64,000 bases of DNA from Ohtaekwangia kribbensis (GTDB taxonomy: Bacteria > Bacteroidota > Bacteroidia > Cytophagales > Cyclobacteriaceae), in the NCBI RefSeq assembly GCF_042676245.1, contig NZ_JBHTKA010000003.1, positions 310,001 to 374,000 on the forward strand. The letters are read 5' to 3'. Position numbers and translations under genes: made by a program. How positions within the stretch are numbered: the stretch's first letter is position 1; every line of letters starts with the position of its first letter. The notes beneath the pieces were generated by a model. The model was given only the letters and a program-made list of their open reading frames with translations, made no database searches and was not told the origin of the DNA. This document shows, piece by piece, positions 15,939 through 23,732 of the stretch.

Positions 15939-16396
15939 GCCATCATCATAAAGATGATGCTGACGTATCAAAATTCATTGGGTTAATGCAAGAAAAAGGT
16001 TATGACATCAGAAATAGTTCAATTAGGGTAAAACCTGAAAACCAAGAAAGAATAGACAAAAAAAGAGTCAGTGATGACGTAATTAGACGCCTTCTAAGAA
16101 TGAAAATTTCTTGGGCTGGCACTACAGTAGTGCTAATTGGTAAAGAAACTCATGAACGTGAATGGGTGAATTGGGAACTTGAACAATCAGCCAAACAAGG
16201 CAAGAGAATTGTTGGTGTATTTTTAAGTGGGGGGAGCAATGCGGATATTCCAAAAGCATTTGAAGAATATGGAGCCGCGTTGGTTAAGTGGAATTCTGAA
16301 AGTATAATGAGAGCCCTTGAGGGGGAGAATAACTTTGAAAATCCCGATGGAACAACAAGGGATGCTCCAAATAGAGGAACAACTGGAATTTGTTAG
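15902..16396 (+). CDS. ThsB-like TIR-domain protein
   Basis: Residues 7-140 match the TIR-like family that includes Thoeris ThsB (formerly DUF1863): the opening strand HLFISHHHKDDADVSKFIGL (9-28), a central VSDDVIRRLLRMKISWAGTT (57-75) and the VVLIGKETHEREWVNWELE segment (76-94). The WVNWELEQ element places the conserved Glu at residue 92, the residue expected to serve NAD hydrolysis or cyclisation. In Thoeris, ThsB senses infection and makes an NAD-derived signal. The start at 15902 gives the strand at the right distance. The gene overlaps the preceding one by 37 bases and is followed after 2 bases by the Nmad2-like gene. Confidence 0.88.
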   Translation: MSIENKRKHLFISHHHKDDADVSKFIGLMQEKGYDIRNSSIRVKPENQERIDKKRVSDDVIRRLLRMKISWAGTTVVLIGKETHEREWVNWELEQSAKQGKRIVGVFLSGGSNADIPKAFEEYGAALVKWNSESIMRALEGENNFENPDGTTRDAPNRGTTGIC

Positions 16397-16398
16397 CT

Positions 16399-17064
16399 AT
16401 GACTAAAATTTACATATATGTCGTTGACAGAGATATCGGTTTTGCTCCGAACCCCTTTTTTAGCTATTGCACACTTGCAACATGCAAACCCAAAATCAGA
16501 AATACTGCATCAATTGACGACTGGGTAATTGGAGTAGGGGGAAGAAGATTGAAGGCCACAGGCAAGTGCATTTATGCTATGAAAGTCAGTGAAAAAATTA
16601 CATTCAACGAATACTGGAATGATATAAGGTTTAGAACAAAACGTCCTGTCAGAAACGGAAGTAAAGTAACTATTGTAGGAGACAATATATATCACTTTGA
16701 CGAACAAACAAATCAATGGCATCAAGCCCATTCCCACCACAGTTTGCCAGATGGCTCCTTGAATGAATTTAATCTAAAGCGAGATACTTTATCAAAAAAT
16801 GTACTTATCTCAAATCAGTTCTACTACTTCGGAACCGAGGCGCCTACAATTCCCGCAGAAATGCTTGAGGAGATCCAATACATAAACGCCGTTGGGCATA
16901 GAGTTTATAGGTTCGAAACAGCAAGCAAAATCGTTGCCTGGATACAGAATAACTATAAACATTCAATTAATCAACTGATAGGTTTTCCTTTTGAACTTGA
17001 CAAAAGTGAATCACACTATTCTGTTAAAACAAATCGTATGACCAAAGCTACCATTAGTAAATAA
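16399..17064 (+). CDS. Nmad2-family nucleotide-modification-associated protein
   Basis: The ATG at 16399 is preferred to a TTG at 16390 because it begins directly at the domain and lies 2 bases after the previous stop. The N-terminus carries RDIGFAPNPFF (11-21), YCTLATCKPKIR (23-34) and DDWVIGVGGRR (40-50), which I recall as the signature of Nmad2 (nucleotide-modification-associated domain 2), predicted to bind or act on modified nucleotides or DNA. The catalytic activity of this family is not established. A middle strand pair includes the segment NGSKVTIVGDNIYHFDE. Its neighbours, a base-hypermodification enzyme and TIR proteins, support a role in nucleic-acid-linked immunity. Confidence 0.8.
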   Translation: MTKIYIYVVDRDIGFAPNPFFSYCTLATCKPKIRNTASIDDWVIGVGGRRLKATGKCIYAMKVSEKITFNEYWNDIRFRTKRPVRNGSKVTIVGDNIYHFDEQTNQWHQAHSHHSLPDGSLNEFNLKRDTLSKNVLISNQFYYFGTEAPTIPAEMLEEIQYINAVGHRVYRFETASKIVAWIQNNYKHSINQLIGFPFELDKSESHYSVKTNRMTKATISK

Positions 17065-17074
17065 TCCAGAACAA

Positions 17075-18943
17075 ATGAAACTTCCCCTCGCAATGATTGT
17101 GTTGTGGCATCCCGAATTTAGTGACGGCCAAGAATACTCAAATCTTATCTTTTCGGAGTTTAATAGGAAGATAGAAGACCCCCTTTCCAGGGGCATAAAT
17201 ATACCTATATTCTTCAGACATCAAGTTCCCTTGATACCTATTCCATACGATACATATAAATTTATTGTAGTAGTTGCGTTGATCGACAAAAACTTCGTCT
17301 TAGGAGGTAAGTATGGAGATAATTTTTCTGATTACTTAAAAGAAGTTATAAGTAGCAAGTCTCAACACCCTTTAGTTATACCAGTCGCAGTTGACAAATC
17401 TGCATTTTCGTTAGATATTAACTACCTAAATTTTGTCCGCCTATATGAACATGAGAACAAAAAGGACTATTTAATAAATGTGATTTCTCATGAGACCACT
17501 AGACATCTCTATGATGTAAAATCAGCTCCGCGTGAGGGCTCGCCTCCCCCTTTAAGATTATTCATAAGTCACTCAAAAGGAGATGGCGTTAAAATCGCGA
17601 AACAAATTAAAAGTTACGTTGATCTATCTTCGTCTTTGCAGACTTTTTTTGATGCAAATGATATAGCAATAGGATATGATTTTTCTAAAGAAATTGAAAA
17701 GTACATACAAGACACTGTTCTTATTGCAATCCATACTGATAGTTACTCGAGTCGCGAGTGGTGCAGACGTGAAATACTACTTGCTAAGGAAAACAACCGG
17801 CCAATAGTTGTGCTTAATTGCTTTAAAAATGGAGAATCACGCAGTTTCCCATACATGGCAAATGTATTAACTATACACTTTGATTGCATTAATGAGTCAG
17901 TACTACCAACTCTTCTCACAGCAGTAATGAAGGAAACCCTTCGATTAAAATATCAAGAACTACTAATAGAATGCATTGCAAAAGAAGCTGGAATAGCTGA
18001 TATATCAGCATCCATATCAGCTTATCCGCCTGAATTGGTCACCGTACTAAAAAAGAGAAATAGATTGAACAATCTCTTTATATATCCCGATCCACCCATT
18101 GGGACAGAGGAATTATCAATAATAAAAGAATTGGATCCAGATATTAAATTCATTACACCATCAGAATTATATGTGTATAGAATGGGAGCAAAAATAGTCG
18201 AAAATGGAAAAGCCATAGGTATATCAATTTCAGAGAGTGATGAAATGGAAAAGCTTGGATTGAGTCGCCTTCACTTACAAAATGAAATGGTGGAAATTGC
18301 AAGGTATCTACTTAGTAAAGGATATAACTTGGCCTATGGAGGAGACCTCAATTATGATTCACAATTCAATTTTCTTGAAATCCTTTTCCAATTGGCAATG
18401 ACATATGGAGGGTCTCCTAGTGCACGAATAATTAACTATTCTGCCTTTCCTCTTTATACAAAAATCTCCGCAGCAAGAGAAGCTGAAATTAAACGGGTAG
18501 CAAAAATTATACGAGTCAATCCATCTAACGAATTTGACGAGTGGACCGAAGTCCGATATGAAAGCGCAAGTGAAGAACAGCGCCAATACCTAAATAAATT
18601 GTTTGACCCAAAAGATGCCGAGGCAAAAGAAATCTGGTCTAGAAGTCTAACGAAAATGCGAGAAACTATGGCCAATGATATTTCTGCAAGAATCGTATTA
18701 GGAGGTAAAATCAGCAACTTCTTGGGTAAAATGCCAGGAGTTGTTGAGGAAGCTACAATTTGTATCAACAATGGGATCACTCTTTTCGTGAATAGCACTT
18801 TCGGCGGGGCGTCTTCTATTCTTCTCGAAGAGGATTTATTTAAAGAAAAACTCGTCCCTACATCGAATAACAAAATAACAGTTTATCGTGGCACCGAAGA
18901 ATTCGCAGACATCGAAAATTTTATGCTGGCAAGTGCTTACTAA
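17075..18943 (+). CDS. TIR-SLOG (STALD) effector with second N-terminal TIR-like region
   Basis: This 622-residue protein has three parts. Residues 1-150 look like a degenerate TIR-like alpha/beta domain (MIVLWHPEFSDGQEYSNLIF, VPVAVDKSAF) without the Glu motif. Residues 159-270 are a typical TIR domain (LRLFISHSKGDGVKIAKQI; catalytic-type Glu233 in SSREWCRREI). Residues 370-615 are a SLOG domain of the Sir2/TIR-associated (STALD) type: GISISESDEMEKLGLSRLH, YLLSKGYNLAYGGDL (411-425), PGVVEEA (554-560) and FGGASSILLE (576-585). In ThsA the SLOG domain binds the ThsB-made nucleotide signal and switches on the effector domain. By analogy this protein would be an NAD-degrading TIR effector gated by its SLOG domain. 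It is the last gene of the operon. Confidence 0.88.
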   Translation: MKLPLAMIVLWHPEFSDGQEYSNLIFSEFNRKIEDPLSRGINIPIFFRHQVPLIPIPYDTYKFIVVVALIDKNFVLGGKYGDNFSDYLKEVISSKSQHPLVIPVAVDKSAFSLDINYLNFVRLYEHENKKDYLINVISHETTRHLYDVKSAPREGSPPPLRLFISHSKGDGVKIAKQIKSYVDLSSSLQTFFDANDIAIGYDFSKEIEKYIQDTVLIAIHTDSYSSREWCRREILLAKENNRPIVVLNCFKNGESRSFPYMANVLTIHFDCINESVLPTLLTAVMKETLRLKYQELLIECIAKEAGIADISASISAYPPELVTVLKKRNRLNNLFIYPDPPIGTEELSIIKELDPDIKFITPSELYVYRMGAKIVENGKAIGISISESDEMEKLGLSRLHLQNEMVEIARYLLSKGYNLAYGGDLNYDSQFNFLEILFQLAMTYGGSPSARIINYSAFPLYTKISAAREAEIKRVAKIIRVNPSNEFDEWTEVRYESASEEQRQYLNKLFDPKDAEAKEIWSRSLTKMRETMANDISARIVLGGKISNFLGKMPGVVEEATICINNGITLFVNSTFGGASSILLEEDLFKEKLVPTSNNKITVYRGTEEFADIENFMLASAY

Positions 18944-18963
18944 ATAGGCAATTTAAAGATTGA

Positions 18964-19284
18964 CTATCTCTTTTTGAGTTCATGAACGAGTTTTTCAAAA
19001 AGCTCCGTCAAATTGCCATTATTATTGTAAGTATTTATATACCCGCTGTTACTATTGCTCCCCTGTCCTTCATTCCTATGTATAGCAACAGCCTCATGAG
19101 TGAAAAAATACTCAGGATCAATTCTATATAACTCGGACAACTTTCTCGCTATATCCATTGAGAGTCTTGCCTTACCACTTTCAATTTTCGCATATTCATC
19201 GGCTGAAATTTCAAGTGAGTTGGCAACATCTTCAATCTCCCAATTATTGGCAATTCGTAAAGCACTGAGTTTGGTTCTGGACAT
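18964..19284 (-). CDS. Xre-family HTH regulator, 106 aa
   Basis: Residues 5-62 form an HTH_3 (Cro/CI-type) DNA-binding domain (ALRIANNWEIEDVANSLEIS, EYAKIESGKARLSMDIARK). A linker with SNSNSGYINTYNNNG and a short C-terminal helix (ELFEKLVHELKKR) follows. It is a paralog of the next gene, sharing the EYFF turn and the SNSG...YN linker. It converges on the TIR-SLOG gene with 20 bases between the stops, so it may regulate the defence operon, but no binding site is proved. Words TTTATAA at 19294-19300 and 19311-19317 lie just upstream of its start. Confidence 0.85.
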   Translation of the reverse strand: MSRTKLSALRIANNWEIEDVANSLEISADEYAKIESGKARLSMDIARKLSELYRIDPEYFFTHEAVAIHRNEGQGSNSNSGYINTYNNNGNLTELFEKLVHELKKR

Positions 19285-19311
19285 ATATCTGACTTTATAA
19301 AGTATTGCAAT

Positions 19312-19761
19312 TTATAACTTCTCCGGCATTTTATTCAAAATTTCTATCAGGCGGTCGCGTTCCTTTCGGGCGGTGGATAATTCGGATTTAAGAAGCAATA
19401 TCGTTTCGTTCTTCTCCTCAATAATTTTATCCTTCTCACCCAATAGTTGTAGAAACAGATCTTTGACTTTATCATCTCCCCGATCATTGTAGCTTCCAAT
19501 AACACCGCTATTGCTATGGCTGTTCGGGCCGCTGTTATAGTTTATAGTCGGTAACTCGTCCGAGAAAAAATATTCAGGGGTGATCTTATACAACTCCGCC
19601 AACTTCTTCACGCGATCAACCGTGAGTCGTGTTTGGCCGGATTCCAACTTGGAGTAGGTGTTCTGGTTTATGCCCAGCTCGGAAGCTATATATTCCTGTG
19701 TATAGCCGTTGACCTCCCGTAGTACTCGCATGATCTTGCTCTCATTCATCGCCTCTATCAT
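19312..19761 (-). CDS. Xre-family HTH regulator with coiled-coil tail, 149 aa
   Basis: The N-terminal HTH_3 domain (RVLREVNGYTQEYIASELGI, TYSKLESGQTRLTVDRVKK) is followed by a linker (SNSGVIGSYNDRG) and a C-terminal coiled coil (LLGEKDKIIEEKNETILLL through RDRLIEILNKM). The coiled coil probably dimerises the protein. A perfect 7-bp inverted repeat lies 8-26 bases upstream of the start at 19761 and is a candidate autoregulatory operator. The start could also be at 19749. It is paralogous to 18964-19284, from which it is separated by 27 bases. Confidence 0.87.
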   Translation of the reverse strand: MIEAMNESKIMRVLREVNGYTQEYIASELGINQNTYSKLESGQTRLTVDRVKKLAELYKITPEYFFSDELPTINYNSGPNSHSNSGVIGSYNDRGDDKVKDLFLQLLGEKDKIIEEKNETILLLKSELSTARKERDRLIEILNKMPEKL

Positions 19762-19768
19762 TTTCGGT

Positions 19769-19787
19769 GATAAACTATCCGTTTATC
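19769..19787. promoter_or_regulatory. Candidate operator of the Xre regulator
   Basis: GATAAAC-TATCC-GTTTATC is a perfect 7-bp inverted repeat with a 5-base spacer. It lies immediately upstream of the Xre gene in the divergent interval to 19930. Its position suggests autoregulation. Confidence 0.45.
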
Positions 19788-19929
19788 GGGTTATTCATTG
19801 CTGCGTGTGGTAGCTATCCTATATATCTAAAACAACCTTTGTGCAGCAAGCATCTAAAATTACTCAATCATTTGTAAAGAGTAAACAGAACGATGCTGGT
19901 AATTTTTCATCTCAACCTATATATGTTAT

Positions 19930-20181
19930 ATGCAAACAAAAACCGAATCACCTCAACACCTGCCACCTGAGCTGGAAGAAGCGTTTCTGCAATTTCTGGG
20001 TGCAACCAACCCGAGCGAACTGCGGCAACATTTAACGGGTATTCTCTTCGAGTACCTGATAGCCCGGTGTGATGATCTCCCCGAGAACTTCAACGCCACA
20101 CTCGAAGATCTTTACAACCTCTTTATACTATTAGAAACATCGGGCAAGCATGCCCACTCGTGGCATGCCCAGGCATCGTAA
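19930..20181 (+). CDS. Small hypothetical protein, 83 aa
   Basis: The product is an acidic, mostly helical soluble protein (PPELEEAFLQFLGATNPSEL, TGILFEYLIARCDDLPENF). No domain is recognised. It is divergent from the Xre regulator and 98 bases upstream of the lipoprotein gene. A second, overlapping frame at 19841-20035 has worse composition. Size and helix pattern are typical of small Bacteroidota proteins that often lie beside Xre genes. Confidence 0.65.
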   Translation: MQTKTESPQHLPPELEEAFLQFLGATNPSELRQHLTGILFEYLIARCDDLPENFNATLEDLYNLFILLETSGKHAHSWHAQAS

Positions 20182-20279
20182 TCTATACCTATATACCTAA
20201 ACCAAGCCAAAAAAAGTCCCTCGCCTTTAAAAACCCTCCACGACTTATTTATTACCAAACCAACTAAACCTGTTAAGTC

Positions 20280-21569
20280 ATGGAATTTACTCGCAAGGGC
20301 GCGTGTACACTGGCCTGCACGCTATTGATCTTTATCAGCGCCTGTAAAGATGAACTCACGCACAACACACTGCAACGTGCACTGCTCGTTAACAAGCAAA
20401 ATCTGCAGCATATAACACTGGCCGAACAGTATGCTTACCTGGACAACCACCTCTCTACGCTGGCCAACGGTATACTCGGTGTAACGGACGATCGTACCTT
20501 CCGCACGCAGCTATACCGTGAACTGGAAAAACGTTTCGATGGCGACTATAACACGCTGCTCACCACGCTGAACGAAAAAATACCCGGCCTCTATAAACAA
20601 TTAGCGGCATCGCCCTATACGAATGCCGATGCTTTTAACGTTTCATTGGAAGCATTTACGGGTATACCCGATAGTAGTGGCGAAGTAAATTTATACCCGC
20701 AGCTATATATACCGAACTATACCGAACTTAAAGCGAAAGGATTGTTAAACAGTAACCCTACTATAGTGTGGTATAACGGAGATGAAAATCGTACGTGGCA
20801 AGACGGCTTGCGCCTTAACTCACTCGGCAAACCCGAAACCGTTCGTGTAGATGAAGACTATACGCACAACAACGAGGTGTGGGTGGTATCGCTCAGCGAG
20901 AGTTATCACGGTGGCGATATAGTATATCTGCCGCAGGAGCCGGAGCCCTCGCCCGCGGCTGAACGCATTGCCTGCCTGCAGCTACCGTATTGCAGTGCGA
21001 GCAACCAAGCGTGGGAGCATGGCAAGATGCGCAACTTCAGACTCAACTGCGATTATGATAATATATTCTCGGGCAGTAACGATGTAGCCGATAACTCGTA
21101 TTGCACCTTTCCACGCAGGATCAATCCGTTTAATGGTTCGCGTGTTGATCCGCAGTGGATCGGCAACAGCGACCATCGTTTACTCAAGAAAGCAAACCCG
21201 GGCTATTGCTATGCCGATTTCAACAAGATGTTCTTTGAAGAGTGGCGCACGGCTGGCACCAATCCACCCAACCACCAGGGCAGACGCGGCAACCTGTTGT
21301 TCTTTGTATTCTTCGAGTTCGACAACTGGCCTGCCAGGCTGAAAGCTAAAGATGTAGTATATACGCAGTATGGTATACGTGCCGATGGCAGTTGGGGCAT
21401 GCTGGAAACCGTATTAACAATCATGTACAGGTCGTCACAATCAGAACTTGCCTCGGGCGTTATGGATTCAACGGATGGTTGTGATGGCAAGGTATGCGAT
21501 AATCAGCGGCATCCGTGTGGGTATCGCGTGCAGAATAATTGCTTTGAAGTTCAATTTAGTACCGAGTAA
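20280..21569 (+). CDS. Secreted lipoprotein of unknown function, 429 aa
   Basis: A lipoprotein signal peptide ends in lipobox FISAC (Cys22). The mature protein has a helical N-terminal region (30-130) and a Cys- and Trp-rich C-terminal domain (about 225-425) with many Asn/Asp turns and at least ten cysteines. Such Cys content points to an exported, disulfide-bonded protein. No family is recognised. It is followed after 13 bases by an outer-membrane-type protein, and the pair is probably one operon. Confidence 0.8.
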   Translation: MEFTRKGACTLACTLLIFISACKDELTHNTLQRALLVNKQNLQHITLAEQYAYLDNHLSTLANGILGVTDDRTFRTQLYRELEKRFDGDYNTLLTTLNEKIPGLYKQLAASPYTNADAFNVSLEAFTGIPDSSGEVNLYPQLYIPNYTELKAKGLLNSNPTIVWYNGDENRTWQDGLRLNSLGKPETVRVDEDYTHNNEVWVVSLSESYHGGDIVYLPQEPEPSPAAERIACLQLPYCSASNQAWEHGKMRNFRLNCDYDNIFSGSNDVADNSYCTFPRRINPFNGSRVDPQWIGNSDHRLLKKANPGYCYADFNKMFFEEWRTAGTNPPNHQGRRGNLLFFVFFEFDNWPARLKAKDVVYTQYGIRADGSWGMLETVLTIMYRSSQSELASGVMDSTDGCDGKVCDNQRHPCGYRVQNNCFEVQFSTE

Positions 21570-21582
21570 ATATATACCGATT

Positions 21583-22182
21583 TTGAAACACGTGTTGTTT
21601 GTTTATATAGCGTTGTGTGCGCATAGTCTTGTACAGGCACAGGAAACGAGGGGTCGCTTCTTTATAGAAGTCGGGGCAACTGCGCGCACCACTATATTTT
21701 ATCGTCATGATGCGGAGCGTCACACGAGTCTGCTGCACCCCAATGCCCCGTATGATTATCGTGCCGGTGTAAATGGCACGGGTATACAGGTTACTCCGGG
21801 CATAGCGTTAACAAAGTCTGTAAGATTACACGCGGGCACTACGCTGCGGTATGATGTATACAGGATCCATACGGATGATAGTCGCGACCATACGTTTTAT
21901 GTGGATGAGTCGGTGTTTATTACCAAAACGTTTGGAGATATAGTGTATATCGGTGGCGGGTATACGTTTTATAATATTGGCAAGTCGCTGCACTACCATA
22001 ACAACGGCACTGACGAAACACTGAGACTTCAGTTTAATTCATTTGATATAGTAAGCGGTGTATATTTCCGCCGGGTGTGGATCGAGCCACGGATATCTGT
22101 TGTACGGAAGGATTTTCCGGGGAGTATTAAGGAGCGGGCTACGTTGCTGGGGGTGAGAGTTTTTTATGTGTTGAAGTGTTGA
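21583..22182 (+). CDS. Outer-membrane barrel-like protein with probable TTG start, 199 aa
   Basis: The open frame begins upstream inside the previous gene, but a TTG at 21583, 13 bases after that stop, starts a clean signal peptide (KHVLFVYIALCAHSLVQAQ). The mature part shows alternating aromatic and hydrophobic strands (RFFIEVGATARTTIFY, IQVTPGIALTKSVRLHAGT, DIVYIGGGYTFYNIG, IVSGVYFRRVWIEPRI) and ends in FYVLKC, like a small outer-membrane barrel. It probably works with the preceding lipoprotein. The last bases of the gene lie in a GTGTTGA repeat tract. Confidence 0.72.
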   Translation: MKHVLFVYIALCAHSLVQAQETRGRFFIEVGATARTTIFYRHDAERHTSLLHPNAPYDYRAGVNGTGIQVTPGIALTKSVRLHAGTTLRYDVYRIHTDDSRDHTFYVDESVFITKTFGDIVYIGGGYTFYNIGKSLHYHNNGTDETLRLQFNSFDIVSGVYFRRVWIEPRISVVRKDFPGSIKERATLLGVRVFYVLKC

Positions 22183-22391
22183 TGTGTTGGGGTGTTGATG
22201 TTTTGCTGACGCCAGAATTTGGGAGCCCACAGATTGTGCAGATATACGCAGATAAAATACAGAAGAACAATTCCTGCAACATCAACACAAAGAAACCTAA
22301 ACACGTACACACCTAAACACCTATACACAACGTACCTCAACACATCAACACGTCAACACTTCAACACAAAGAAACACCTAAACACGTGCGC
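22168..22391. repeat. Inverted GTGTTGA / TCAACAC micro-repeat element
   Basis: A tract of GTGTTGA-type words (22168-22205) is mirrored by a CAACACATCAACACGTCAAC-type tract (22338-22367), so the strand could form a long imperfect hairpin. A 24-30-base direct repeat CAACACAAAGAAAC...CTAAACACGT occurs at 22283 and 22362. The element fills the gap between 22182 and the convergent gene at 22395, and its left part encodes the last residues of the upstream gene. Confidence 0.75.
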
Positions 22392-22394
22392 ACG

Positions 22395-22964
22395 TTATTC
22401 GCAGACCACTCTGCCCGAAGTGATAATGTCATCGTAGCCGAAAGCATTTTCGCGCAGGCCTACGGAACAGAACTCAATGTTTACATCTCCGTTTTCTGCT
22501 ATGGTAACGTAGAGTTCGCCGGTTGTTGCTACATAGTATGTCCAGCCATCGTAGTACTTTACAGTGGCGTCACTGTCGTAGTCGATATATTGGCCAATGC
22601 TATATATTTTGTCTTCGTCGGGAATTGAACCTTCAAGCTCAATCTTGAATTCTTTATAGTTAGCATAGTAGGCGATCAAAAATTTTTCACTACTATATGA
22701 GGAGCAGCTGAAGGTTGCATTGGTAAACGTAATTTTGGAATTATCCAGGCTCACAATGTTCTTGGAAAGAGAGGTAGCGCAGGGTGCCACAACGGGTATC
22801 TTTACCTCGCATTGCTGGCAGCGGCCACCGCAGTCGATGTCGGTTTCGTCCTGGTTGCGGATGCCGTCTGTGCAGGTGGCAACAATGAGGGGGTTTTCCT
22901 GCTCCATTAAACACGAGGTTAGCAACAGTGCTGTTATAAACGTATAAAGTATATTTCGCTTCAT
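22395..22964 (-). CDS. Lipoprotein with Cys-rich CxDGxxN motif, 189 aa
   Basis: The signal peptide ends in lipobox LLTSC (Cys18). Residues 31-52 carry CTDGIRNQDETDIDCGGRCQ and a further Cys pair, a small Asp/Cys repeat often seen in Bacteroidota surface proteins near the membrane anchor. The rest is beta-rich with many Tyr and Ser. It ends the three-gene minus-strand operon M48 protease, barrel protein, lipoprotein (15-base gap upstream). Confidence 0.8.
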   Translation of the reverse strand: MKRNILYTFITALLLTSCLMEQENPLIVATCTDGIRNQDETDIDCGGRCQQCEVKIPVVAPCATSLSKNIVSLDNSKITFTNATFSCSSYSSEKFLIAYYANYKEFKIELEGSIPDEDKIYSIGQYIDYDSDATVKYYDGWTYYVATTGELYVTIAENGDVNIEFCSVGLRENAFGYDDIITSGRVVCE

Positions 22965-22979
22965 GCGTATGTGTCGTTA

Positions 22980-23732
22980 TTAAAAGAGTATATATCCCAG
23001 GCCAATATTGATGTTGAACAGGTAATACCCTGCCAGACTCTGGTGTACGCTATAGCCGGAGTATTCCTGCACGTTCCAGTCGTCTTCCACTTCCGTCAGA
23101 AAGTTTGTTGGCACAAAGGCCCATCCGAATTCCACTCCGGTTTTTAGCAGCAGGTTTTTAGCAAGCATGCTTTGTCTGCCAACACCGAATGAGACAGCCG
23201 GATATATAAAATCATCACGAAATTGTTTGGTTGTTGATTTCTTGTTGTCGTACGTATTTGTTCTTGTTACAAAGATGTTGATGGTTCTGTAGTAGCCGAT
23301 GGGCGGTACGGATGCTGATCCTGCGAAGTCGTAGAACTTGAGGTGCAGGCCGAGGGCTTGTCCTTTTACTACATCATACTCATCGGTGTTATAATCTACG
23401 TCATCAAATTCAGATGGTGCACTGGTATAGTATGCGCGTGTGGTACCTACAATCGGCATGCTATAAGACACTCCCAGACTAACGCGTTTGTGTATAAGAT
23501 ACTCCAGCGTAACCTGTGGCCGCACATTGAATGCAAAGCGGTTTACTTTTTGTGTTCGCGCATCGTCACCACCCGGGTTTACCAACACGGTGTTGTTCAT
23601 GTTCATCACAAAAAATGCCGGTGTCGGGTTTGCATCGGCAAAGATCGTAAAGCGTTTACCCATATAGCCGGGTACTTGTGCTGTAGCGGCAAACACGTTG
23701 ATCAGCAGCACGAGGGTATATCTAATTCTCAT
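22980..23732 (-). CDS. Outer-membrane beta-barrel protein, 250 aa
   Basis: A signal peptide (residues 1-18, cleavage after TAQ or ATA) is followed by regularly alternating strands (VNRFAFNVRPQVTLEYLI, VSLGVSYSMPIVG, PAVSFGVGRQSML, LLKTGVEFGWAFVPTNF, LFNINIGLGYILF), and the last residue is Phe. This is the pattern of an outer-membrane barrel. Its start codon overlaps the M48 protease stop (ATGA), so translation is coupled. Its substrate or role is unknown. Confidence 0.8.
   Translation of the reverse strand: MRIRYTLVLLINVFAATAQVPGYMGKRFTIFADANPTPAFFVMNMNNTVLVNPGGDDARTQKVNRFAFNVRPQVTLEYLIHKRVSLGVSYSMPIVGTTRAYYTSAPSEFDDVDYNTDEYDVVKGQALGLHLKFYDFAGSASVPPIGYYRTINIFVTRTNTYDNKKSTTKQFRDDFIYPAVSFGVGRQSMLAKNLLLKTGVEFGWAFVPTNFLTEVEDDWNVQEYSGYSVHQSLAGYYLFNINIGLGYILF

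Noticed and set aside
22219..22628. Plus-strand frames through the CAACAC tract and antisense to the lipoprotein gene
   Set aside because: The first is a low-complexity repeat reading; the second is antisense to a gene with lipobox and signal peptide.
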